Below are positions 33,187 to 40,197 of a stretch of DNA of 42,190 nt, one piece after another. The first letter of the stretch is position 1. The number at the start of each line of letters is the position of its first letter. Under the pieces are notes generated by a model. The model searched no databases and was not told the origin of the DNA. It worked only from the letters and a program-made list of their open reading frames with translations. This DNA is from Acholeplasmataceae bacterium. Lineage in GTDB: Bacteria > Bacillota_I > Bacilli_A > Acholeplasmatales > Acholeplasmataceae. The stretch lies in contig JALNWO010000003.1 of the NCBI GenBank assembly GCA_023230825.1, positions 1 through 42,190 on the forward strand, read 5' to 3'. The position numbers and the translations under genes were made by a program.

Positions 33187-34868
33187 TCGTTCCACGTGAC
33201 TACCAATCCTTTGCTCTGGATGCCTGGCTTAATTACGTGGCCGATGGTAAGACCGCCCCACTCTTATTGTATCCGACCGGAGTAGGTAAGTCGGTTATTC
33301 TGGCCCTGATAATCGCCCATTGCTTGAAATCCTGGCCCGGCTTACGAGCTATGATCCTGACTCACAGTAAAGAGTTGATACAGCAGGATTATGATAAGTT
33401 GATGGACTATTGGCCAGAAGCGGTTGCCGGTATTTATTGTGCAGGGTTGAAGCGTCAGGAATACTATAAGCCGATCACCGTGGGTTCGATTCAGACGGTT
33501 TATAATGTACCTGAGTTATTCGCCCACGTTGACCTACTGTTCATTGATGAAGCCCACTTGATCAGCCTGAAAGAACAGTCAATGTATCGGTCATTCATAG
33601 AGAAGTTGAAAGAGCGCAACCCAAATCTTGTGGTTACTGGCTTGACTGCGACTGGTTGGCGTTCGGGGCAAGGTATGTTGCATTGGGGTGAAAATGCCCT
33701 GTTTGACGGAATTGCAGTGGATGCCTGTAGTCTGGAAGCCTTCAATTGGTTTATTGATGAGGGGTATCTTGTACCCCCAGTGGCCCAACGCACCAAGTTT
33801 CAATATGATGTTTCCAAAGTAAAAACTACGGCGGGGGAGTTCAACCAAAAAGAACTGGATGCGGCTGTAAATATAACCACAGTTAATGAACAAGTAGTTT
33901 TGTTGGCCTGCGAGGCGTTTGAGGACCGGAACCATGGGCTCACTTTCTGCACCGGAACTAGTCACGTAGAGAACATTGCGGCGATATATAATCATTATGG
34001 GGTTAGAACTACTTTTGTACATACCAAAGTTCCTGGTAAAGAACGAGATAGGCGTATTGAAGCCTATCTAGCCGGCGATTACCAAATGATGGTAAACAAT
34101 GGTATTTTGACTACGGGGTTTGACTTCCCTGCATTGGATTATATCGCCATGATGAAAGCAACGCGGTCATCAAGCCTATGGGTCCAAATGCTAGGGCGCG
34201 GTACCCGCCCACTATATCACCCGGGGTTTGATCTGTCCACCCGGGATGGCCGATTAGCCGCCATTATGGCGGGCAGCAAACCCGACTGCTTAGTTTCTGA
34301 CTTTGCAAAAAACACCGAACGACTTGGTCCGGTCAATGATCCGGTTATCCCAGTACCGCGAGGTATGAAAAAGCCAGGGGAAGCCCCTATCCGGATATGT
34401 GATCAGTGTGGCACCTACAATCATGCCTCGGCCCCATTATGTATAGCCTGCGGCTTTGAATTTCCCAGGCGAGAAAAGCTTCAAGCGATGACCACAGGTA
34501 AAGCGTTGGTCAAGCGTAAAAAGATTCCAGACCCCGTTATAATTGAAGAACCCCAAATCCTTGACTTCCCGGTGGATCACGTGACTTACAAGTACTACCG
34601 GAAAAGCGAAGAACATATTCCATCCGTTCGGGTTTCATACAAATGCGGAATACGTACATTTGATGAATGGGTGTTTCTGGATAAAGGGTCACCGTTTCAA
34701 GGGAAAGGGCGTAATTGGTGGATTCAACGGGCTGAATGCTCGCCGGCCGAGATACCAGAAACCGCTAGTCAAGCCTTGACCCAAACTGATATACTTCGTA
34801 TACCGACTTCACTCAAAGTCCAAGTGAATACCAAACATCCCAGGATAACCGAATATGTCTACAAATGA
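33183..34868 (+). CDS. SF2 DEAH helicase with C-terminal zinc finger
   Basis: 561 residues. Motif I is PTGVGKS (31-37), motif II DEAH (122-125), motif III-like TAT (in GLTATGW), and motif VI MLGRGTR near residue 338-344. CDQCGTYNHASAPLCIACGF around 404-423 is a four-cysteine zinc ribbon. The remaining C-terminal part (TYKYYRKSEE... WVFLDKGSPF) may bind DNA. Coupled to the nuclease, it likely unwinds or migrates branched DNA. Confidence 0.88.
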   Translation: MIVPRDYQSFALDAWLNYVADGKTAPLLLYPTGVGKSVILALIIAHCLKSWPGLRAMILTHSKELIQQDYDKLMDYWPEAVAGIYCAGLKRQEYYKPITVGSIQTVYNVPELFAHVDLLFIDEAHLISLKEQSMYRSFIEKLKERNPNLVVTGLTATGWRSGQGMLHWGENALFDGIAVDACSLEAFNWFIDEGYLVPPVAQRTKFQYDVSKVKTTAGEFNQKELDAAVNITTVNEQVVLLACEAFEDRNHGLTFCTGTSHVENIAAIYNHYGVRTTFVHTKVPGKERDRRIEAYLAGDYQMMVNNGILTTGFDFPALDYIAMMKATRSSSLWVQMLGRGTRPLYHPGFDLSTRDGRLAAIMAGSKPDCLVSDFAKNTERLGPVNDPVIPVPRGMKKPGEAPIRICDQCGTYNHASAPLCIACGFEFPRREKLQAMTTGKALVKRKKIPDPVIIEEPQILDFPVDHVTYKYYRKSEEHIPSVRVSYKCGIRTFDEWVFLDKGSPFQGKGRNWWIQRAECSPAEIPETASQALTQTDILRIPTSLKVQVNTKHPRITEYVYK

Positions 34869-35058
34869 TAAAGACATGATAGCGTTTCAAGAACGCCTGA
34901 TCCGCACCGGCCAATGGCGCACATGTATCAATTGTGAGTATTGGACGGAAATACCAAATAGTAACCGAACCATGATTTGTGGTAAATGGGGTCAGACCCC
35001 ACCGTTGGAAGTCATCGTGGTCGGTTGCCCCGAGTGGATAGACCGTATCCCATTCTAA
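34855..35058 (+). CDS. Small cysteine-containing protein, unknown
   Basis: 67 residues, MSTNDKDMIAFQERLIRTGQ... with cysteines in TCINCEYW, MICGKWG and VVGCPEW, which suggests a metal-bound knuckle. It overlaps the helicase gene by 14 bases, so it is probably translated with it. Confidence 0.65.
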   Translation: MSTNDKDMIAFQERLIRTGQWRTCINCEYWTEIPNSNRTMICGKWGQTPPLEVIVVGCPEWIDRIPF

Positions 35059-35067
35059 GGAACAGAT

Positions 35068-35673
35068 ATGTATGCAATTATTGACATGGATAACTTGGTT
35101 TTCCTAGGTAGGACTGAGGCGTACCACGACGTTCGGATAATTGAAGAAACTATTTGTGCTGGTAGGAAGGAACCATTGCTGGTTCCAGTTTTAGACCGCA
35201 AGTCAGATTGGACGGCTTTAACCGAACTCGAAGCCATGATGCTAGGGGAAAAGTATTCGCTACCTGTGGTAATAAGTGATTATCCGGGTAATTTGAAGCT
35301 ACTTCAGCAATACGCCGAAGATTTACCCATGGTTATAATTAACCAAGACCAGATTGACTTATTCAATGCTCCGACTGAAGCCCTGAAGAATAAATATGGC
35401 CATCAAGAAACCCGCCCAGCGGCCCCCAGGGCCATCGTAGAGAGGCCAAAATCTAAGCCGCAGGGGGAATTAAGGGCTCCATCCCCAAAAGGGGCCACGG
35501 GGCGGGTATGGGAAATTGCTGATAATGAAGTCCGGCTGCTGGAAGAACAGGGTGACCCGGTGGATGTGAAAAAACTCCGAGGCCGGGTGATTGAAATCTG
35601 CGTCGAGAACGGAATCCACCCGGCGACTGCAGCAACCCAATGGTCAAAATGGAAACGGAGCAAAGACTTATGA
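35068..35673 (+). CDS. Protein with C-terminal WxIAD domain, putative regulator
   Basis: 201 residues, N-terminal alpha-beta part (MYAIIDMDNLVFLGR... VVISDYPGN), a basic proline-rich linker (KSKPQGELRAPSPKGATG), then GRVWEIADNEVRLLEE... ENGIHPATAATQWSKWKR. The C-terminal 55 residues match those of the 23541 and 37445 genes. Similar isolated domains occur in uncharacterised bacterial and phage proteins. Function not known. Confidence 0.72.
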   Translation: MYAIIDMDNLVFLGRTEAYHDVRIIEETICAGRKEPLLVPVLDRKSDWTALTELEAMMLGEKYSLPVVISDYPGNLKLLQQYAEDLPMVIINQDQIDLFNAPTEALKNKYGHQETRPAAPRAIVERPKSKPQGELRAPSPKGATGRVWEIADNEVRLLEEQGDPVDVKKLRGRVIEICVENGIHPATAATQWSKWKRSKDL

Positions 35674-35813
35674 ATGGTATCACCTTTTTGAAATATGGGC
35701 TTTTGGGACTTGGTGGCTGGTTTATAGGCAACCTGGGGGAACCTCAAAATTTGATATATACCGTGATAGGTATGGTTTTATTCGGAATAGGGGTACAATT
35801 GCGTGAAAAGTGA
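35670..35813 (+). CDS. Small membrane protein
   Basis: 47 residues in an ATGA overlap with the previous gene. MNGITFLKYGLLGLGGWFIG and LIYTVIGMVLFGIGVQL give two membrane segments. It ends REK. Function unknown. Confidence 0.65.
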   Translation: MNGITFLKYGLLGLGGWFIGNLGEPQNLIYTVIGMVLFGIGVQLREK

Positions 35814-36177
35814 TGACCACATTGTTGAGTTGAATGTTGATTTGCTTCGGCAGCGGAGTCGAGTTGGTATTAAGAAATATGGGGTTACATTGGAGCAGTC
35901 GGGGTTAAGTCAAAAACAGTTCATGCGGCACGCCCTAGAAGAAGTCCTTGATCTGGCCAATTATCTGCAAGGCGCCCTACAATCGCAGGATCGCGAGGAT
36001 GCTGAGCGGTTGGACTGGCTGGCTGAGCAAGAAGCGCAAATTCAGAGCCTTGCCCTGGCGAATGGCACAAGATACCGACTCGGTTGGCCAGATGACGGGG
36101 AGGCACAATCAGAGTGGTTCAAGAGCCCGCGAGAAGCCGTCGACCACGCTCGCAGCATTGAGGGGGGTGGGGAATGA
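35803..36177 (+). CDS. MazG-like / nucleotide pyrophosphohydrolase-type protein
   Basis: 124 residues with a GTG start overlapping the previous stop by eleven bases. Residues 16-57 (RQRSRVGIKKYGVTLEQSGL... RHALEEVLDLANYLQGAL) have the MazG-like helix pattern seen in phage dNTP-handling proteins, with E46, E47 and D50 as possible metal ligands. The C-terminal RLDWLAEQ part is also common in phages. It may clear or tune nucleotides. Confidence 0.7.
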   Translation: MKSDDHIVELNVDLLRQRSRVGIKKYGVTLEQSGLSQKQFMRHALEEVLDLANYLQGALQSQDREDAERLDWLAEQEAQIQSLALANGTRYRLGWPDDGEAQSEWFKSPREAVDHARSIEGGGE

Positions 36178-36440
36178 TAGTCACACTCTACAAACAACCA
36201 GATGGTAGGACGCAGGAAATCGACATAAAAAATGTCCTGCCTGACGACGAAGCATACTTCGCTCGGAATCGCATTGATATCAGCATGGAAGACGTGGGCG
36301 GCATGTTCGCCATCTACGCCGACATCGGACGGATGGACGAGGATGGAGAACCTAAAGAGTTGATCGAACTGTCACAAGGTCGCTCATGTGAAGACACCCT
36401 GAGCGCACTGCGTAAGCTTTGCGAGGAAGAATTGCAATGA
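36174..36440 (+). CDS. Small acidic protein, unknown
   Basis: 88 residues, MIVTLYKQPDGRTQEIDIKN..., ATGA overlap with both neighbours. The word IDISMEDVGGMFAIYADIG looks like a beta-hairpin core. Base usage from here to 37174 has more CG steps than the flanks. Confidence 0.65.
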   Translation: MIVTLYKQPDGRTQEIDIKNVLPDDEAYFARNRIDISMEDVGGMFAIYADIGRMDEDGEPKELIELSQGRSCEDTLSALRKLCEEELQ

Positions 36441-37174
36441 ACACCCACGACATTGAACTGCCGCCGCTTCCTGAGTGGGTGGACTGGCCTGTAACGGTAT
36501 CTGAAATGTCCGCTTCGGAGATTAAAGAGGCCATGCAAGCCTACGCCCGCGCCGCGATCGAAGCCGACCGCAAGCGCAGGAAGCCACAGCATATTGACCC
36601 CGAATTAAAAGCCGCAATCGAAGATGCCGCTGCAACGCGAAGCCCCGTAGCGACCACGAAATACGGTCGCGGCGTGATGCTGAATTACGGGGATGAAGAG
36701 GATCGCATGGCCGAGCATGAGGATAACGCTTGCCCGTATTGCGGCGGCAGCGGTCATAAGGATGATGTGTCCGAACGCAAGCGCAGGGGTGAGCCGGTGG
36801 GCATTACTTCGATAGTGGATATGTGCCGAATCCTTAAAGAGCACTACATTGAAGAAGTCAGGCGCACCGACTGCGCTATTCTTTACACAGTCACTTTCGA
36901 CCAGCTTCGAGCTATCTATGATCGTGGTCGCAGGGAAGCCCCACAACCCGCCGAGCCGGTGAAACAAGAGACCATGACAGCACGAGAGCTTGCTGACCGA
37001 GTGGCTAGAGGCGAGAAATGGAAGATTGCCGAGCCGGTGAAGGTGCCAAGCACGATCGACCTGATCGCTGACGACGCATACGCCGCGACGTTTCAATCCG
37101 TCGGCCAGTATAGAAAAGCCCTACTCGCCAGCCTACATGGCGCTACCGGGGACGGTACTAAAGAAACAAAATAG
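36437..37174 (+). CDS. Protein with CPYCGGSG knuckle, unknown
   Basis: 245 residues from the ATG in an ATGA overlap. The middle contains CPYCGGSGHKDD, a zinc-knuckle-like pair of cysteines, with a further C in DMCRIL. The C-terminal part (ELADRVARGEKWKIAEPVKV) is helical. Codon choice and lack of the dispersed TRACCACA motif suggest recent acquisition. No family is recognised. Confidence 0.68.
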   Translation: MNTHDIELPPLPEWVDWPVTVSEMSASEIKEAMQAYARAAIEADRKRRKPQHIDPELKAAIEDAAATRSPVATTKYGRGVMLNYGDEEDRMAEHEDNACPYCGGSGHKDDVSERKRRGEPVGITSIVDMCRILKEHYIEEVRRTDCAILYTVTFDQLRAIYDRGRREAPQPAEPVKQETMTARELADRVARGEKWKIAEPVKVPSTIDLIADDAYAATFQSVGQYRKALLASLHGATGDGTKETK

Positions 37175-37178
37175 GGTC

Positions 37179-37207
37179 TTGACTCTAACCGAACGCTGAA
37201 GTAATAT
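37179..37207 (+). promoter_or_regulatory. Sigma70-type promoter
   Basis: TTGACT, 17 bases and TAATAT, about 52 bases upstream of the 37259 start and just after the stop at 37174. It may drive the genes up to the terminator at 37974. Confidence 0.7.
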
Positions 37208-37258
37208 AACCATACGTTCTGACGAATTAAGTTTTCCCCAAATTAACCGAGGAATACC

Positions 37259-37402
37259 ATGGAAGAAAAAATCACACTCGAAGTCACTTCAACCGAACTT
37301 CAAGTGATCATCAACGCCCTGCGAAATGAACTTGACTTGGACGACCAAGACATGGTCGCCTTCGCAGAAAATCTGGCTGAAGAACTCGAATCAGAATCGT
37401 AA
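37259..37402 (+). CDS. Small acidic protein, unknown
   Basis: 47 residues, MEEKITLEVTSTELQVIINALRNELD... ending EELESES, with GAGGAATACC before the start. Strongly acidic and helical. Followed by a TAACCACA motif copy and then the next gene. Confidence 0.7.
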   Translation: MEEKITLEVTSTELQVIINALRNELDLDDQDMVAFAENLAEELESES

Positions 37403-37444
37403 CCAGTCCATAACCACAATTTCAATTCTCAGGAGTATATGAAA

Positions 37445-37936
37445 ATGGCAAAAGCCGATAAGACTGCCGCAGAAACCCAAACCGCTACCGAAAAGCCGGC
37501 ACCTGCACCCAAAGATGAACGTAACGGTGTGACTCGTCCCGCAGGTGGAGTGACCCGCCTGGTATGGGAAATCGCTGACGAAATCAGTGCGAAAAAAGGC
37601 GCCCCGGCCGAACGCAAAGAAGTTACCGAAATCGCAGAAGCCCAAAGTATCAACATTGGTACGATCCACACCCAATTTGGTCGCTGGCGTAAGTACTACG
37701 GTTTGGTGACCCCTAAGGAAGAACGGGCGAAACTCCAAGCTGAAGCCAAGGCCGAACGGGAAGCCAAAAAGGCCGAAGAAAAGGCCGCCAAGGAAGCCGA
37801 AAAAGCTGCCAAAGCCGAAGAAAAGGCCAAGGCCAAAGCGGAAAAGGAAGCCGCGGCCGCTGCCAAGGCTCAGGCCAAGGCCGATGCGGACGCTGCGAAG
37901 GCTGCCGCTGCCCAATCCGAACCCACTGACGAATAA
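37445..37936 (+). CDS. WxIAD-domain protein with Ala/Lys/Glu-rich tail
   Basis: 163 residues from the ATG at 37445, nine bases after AGGAG; an ATG two codons before is too close. Residues about 34-85 (RLVWEIADEISAKKGAPAERK... NIGTIHTQFGRWRKYYGL) are the same domain as in the 23541 and 35068 proteins. The last 70 residues are a long A/K/E-rich helix (KAEREAKKAEEKAAKEAEKA), like TolA or histone H1-like tails. A DNA-associated role is plausible. It is placed just before the queE operon. Confidence 0.75.
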   Translation: MAKADKTAAETQTATEKPAPAPKDERNGVTRPAGGVTRLVWEIADEISAKKGAPAERKEVTEIAEAQSINIGTIHTQFGRWRKYYGLVTPKEERAKLQAEAKAEREAKKAEEKAAKEAEKAAKAEEKAKAKAEKEAAAAAKAQAKADADAAKAAAAQSEPTDE

Positions 37937-37973
37937 CCCGTCATCCAAGTAGTTTCATCTGTACACCAAGATT

Positions 37974-37992
37974 AGGGGTCTCGGCCCCTTTT
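37974..37992 (+). terminator. Terminator hairpin
   Basis: AGGGG, loop of six and CCCCT followed by TTTTC, 37 bases after the stop at 37936. It separates the small-gene unit from the queE operon. Confidence 0.7.
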
Positions 37993-38020
37993 CTTGACCC
38001 CTTAGTACGGAGTAGTCTTA

Positions 38021-38743
38021 ATGTCAATCAATAATCAACCTATATCAAAGCGTGAGCTGTGCGACGATGGTTCGTTGGTCGTACACTCCATGTTTTATAC
38101 CATCCAGGGTGAAGGCCCATTTGCCGGGGACCCCGCCTTATTCGTACGTCTGGCTGGTTGCAATCTGCAATGCCCCATGTGCGATACCGAATACACCCAA
38201 GGGGCCGAACGCCATAGTATCAACGATCTTATGCGCATGACCATCGCGCATCTGACCCGGGCCGGCGTATACGACCAAGGCCGACCAAGGGAACCCCTTG
38301 TGGTTATCACTGGGGGCGAACCTTTCCGTCAGAATATCAGTGAGTATGTGCGCCGACTATTACAAGGTGGTTGCCGAGTTCAAATCGAAACCAATGGAAC
38401 TCTATACATTGATGAGTTTCCATGGGGCCATCCACGATTGACCACGGTATGCTCACCCAAGGCCGGGAAGGTCAACCCCCATTTACAGCCCCATATAAAC
38501 GCCTACAAGTATGTGGTCAGCAGCCTGAATACCGACCCCGAAGATGGGTTGCCAACTAGTGCGTTGGGGCTTCCGGGAAAACCGGCCCGACCCCATAACG
38601 ATCGTGTTCTGGTCTACGTTAATCCGCTGGACTCTCAAGACCCGGAAAGCAATCGCCGAAATCTTGAAACTACCGCCCAAGTGGCTATCAGGTATGGTTA
38701 TCGCATGGGCGTTCAACTCCATAAACAAATTGGGTATGAATAA
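38021..38743 (+). CDS. queE: 7-carboxy-7-deazaguanine synthase
   Basis: 240 residues. C47-x3-C51-x2-C54 (GCNLQCPMCDT) is the radical SAM 4Fe-4S motif, preceded by FYTIQGEGPFAG and followed by ITGGEPF (97-102), both QueE hallmarks. It converts 6-carboxytetrahydropterin to 7-carboxy-7-deazaguanine using S-adenosylmethionine. The stop shares a base with the next ATG. First gene of the deazaguanine operon. Confidence 0.93.
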   Translation: MSINNQPISKRELCDDGSLVVHSMFYTIQGEGPFAGDPALFVRLAGCNLQCPMCDTEYTQGAERHSINDLMRMTIAHLTRAGVYDQGRPREPLVVITGGEPFRQNISEYVRRLLQGGCRVQIETNGTLYIDEFPWGHPRLTTVCSPKAGKVNPHLQPHINAYKYVVSSLNTDPEDGLPTSALGLPGKPARPHNDRVLVYVNPLDSQDPESNRRNLETTAQVAIRYGYRMGVQLHKQIGYE

Positions 38744-38940
38744 TGAAAATTATCGAAGTTCCAGACTATGTCGAGTTGGATGATCGGCAGTTGAAAATAT
38801 TGATAGCCGAAACTGTGGAAGCAAAAACTAACCGTTCGGTTCATAGTGTCGAGATATTTCAATCCTCGGGCCGACACGGCAACCATGCACATTGTAAAGT
38901 CTATCTGTCAAAGGGAGCCCCTGAATGTCAAAAGCTCTAG
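38743..38940 (+). CDS. Unknown 65-residue protein inside the deazaguanine operon
   Basis: MKIIEVPDYVELDDRQLKIL... ending YLSKGAPECQKL. It starts in a TAATG overlap with queE and runs 16 bases into queC, so it is tightly bound to both. Features are acidic first half and a GRHGNHAHCKV stretch with three His and one Cys near residues 43-52, which could bind metal. No match to a known pathway protein. Confidence 0.72.
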   Translation: MKIIEVPDYVELDDRQLKILIAETVEAKTNRSVHSVEIFQSSGRHGNHAHCKVYLSKGAPECQKL

Positions 38941-39743
38941 TAGTGTTGTCGGGCGGTCAGGATTCGACCACTTGCCTTTATCTCGCCAAGCGACGTTATG
39001 ATGAAATACATGCGGTCACCTTCGACTACGGTCAGCGCCATAAAATCGAATTGGAAGCGGCTAAGAAAATTGCACACATGGCCGGGGTCGCTTCGCACGA
39101 ATTTATTAAGATTGGTGACCACATTCTTGAATCAACCTCGCCGCTGGTAACCTCGAATCGGCTCGAACAATATGTGGATGCCGACTCACTCCCCGGTGGG
39201 ATTGAAAAGACGTTCGTTCCGATGCGCAACCAGTTATTCCTGACGATCGCCGCCAATCGAGCGGTAGCCCGAGGTTGCAATGATATCTATACCGGGGTGA
39301 GTCAGGCGGATTATGGGGGATACCCTGACTGCCGCAATAAGTTCATCTTGGCATTGGAAGAAGCTACTAACCTTGGAACCTTCGACGATGCTACTGGCGG
39401 GGGAATCATTGTTCAGACCCCACTGATGAATATGTCTAAAGCGCAAACCGTTCAAATGGCCCTTAAATTGCCCGGATGCTATTCAGCCTTGGCCCATTCC
39501 CATACGGCCTATGATGGCCAATATCCGCCTCGTGGCAAGGATCATGCGAGCATCCTAAGAGCTAAGGGTTTCGAAGAAGCCGGGGTTCCTGATCCGCTCG
39601 TACTGCGGGCAGTTTATGGGGACGAAGTGATGCATCCAGATGAAATACCGGATACGGATAACTACTCAGAAGAAGTAGTCAAATTTTACTGGATGACCCT
39701 AGTGGATGATATGGAGCACAATGATGCCTTACCAATCAACTAA
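38925..39743 (+). CDS. queC: 7-cyano-7-deazaguanine (preQ0) synthase
   Basis: 272 residues. PP-loop SGGQDS is at 9-14. Other QueC words are DYGQRH, VPMRNQ, GVSQADYGGYPDCR and LRAKGFEEAGVPDP. It converts 7-carboxy-7-deazaguanine to preQ0 with ATP and ammonia. The usual C-terminal zinc cluster (C, then CGxCxxC before the LRAKGF segment) is broken: C185 is kept, but the CGxCxxC site reads RGKDHAS (203-209). H191, H193 and H207 are nearby. No amidotransferase domain is fused to it. Confidence 0.93.
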   Translation: MSKALVVLSGGQDSTTCLYLAKRRYDEIHAVTFDYGQRHKIELEAAKKIAHMAGVASHEFIKIGDHILESTSPLVTSNRLEQYVDADSLPGGIEKTFVPMRNQLFLTIAANRAVARGCNDIYTGVSQADYGGYPDCRNKFILALEEATNLGTFDDATGGGIIVQTPLMNMSKAQTVQMALKLPGCYSALAHSHTAYDGQYPPRGKDHASILRAKGFEEAGVPDPLVLRAVYGDEVMHPDEIPDTDNYSEEVVKFYWMTLVDDMEHNDALPIN

Positions 39744-40197
39744 GCAATACGGGTTCGACCTAGGGCTCTCTTGCGCCTTTCGCCAGTGGCGGGCTGATTC
39801 GCATTGCAAGTATATTCATGGGTATGCGCTGGCCTTCAAATTCACATTTGAGGCATCCAAACTTGACGAACGCAACTGGGTCGTAGACTTTGGCGGGTTG
39901 AAATCACTCAAGGCCATTCTTGAAGAAAACTTTGACCACAAGTTATTGGTGGCCGGGGATGATCCGAATCTCGACCTATATATGAAGCTGCATGAAGCGG
40001 GCGTTGCTCAGGTAGTCATGTTCCCAGATGGTGTCGGTTGTGAGAAGATGGCCGAATATGTTTTTCACGTAGCCGACCAATGGCTTTGGGATGCCGGTTT
40101 CGCCCCTCGCTGCCGCCTGGTATCGGTTGAGGTGAAAGAGCACGGGGCCAATAGCGCTATTTATGCAAACCCATTGAATGTATTGAGCAACCTATGA
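39721..40197 (+). CDS. queD: 6-carboxytetrahydropterin synthase-like protein
   Basis: 158 residues from the ATG at 39721 after GGAG; the next ATG is equally possible. FRQWRADSHCKYIHGYALAFKF is the active-site region with Cys29 as in QueD. The usual zinc set (one His plus HGH) is changed: HGH reads HGY, and the first His position in the FxAAH word is not obvious, while H28 is nearby. DFGGLKSLKAILEENFDHKLL is conserved. It should make 6-carboxytetrahydropterin from dihydroneopterin triphosphate. It overlaps queC by 23 bases. Confidence 0.88.
   Translation: MMPYQSTKQYGFDLGLSCAFRQWRADSHCKYIHGYALAFKFTFEASKLDERNWVVDFGGLKSLKAILEENFDHKLLVAGDDPNLDLYMKLHEAGVAQVVMFPDGVGCEKMAEYVFHVADQWLWDAGFAPRCRLVSVEVKEHGANSAIYANPLNVLSNL

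Noticed and set aside
37391..37948. Minus-strand frame of 185 codons rich in Gly, Phe and Leu
   Set aside because: It is the complement of the A/K/E-rich repeat of the 37445 gene, which explains its odd composition.
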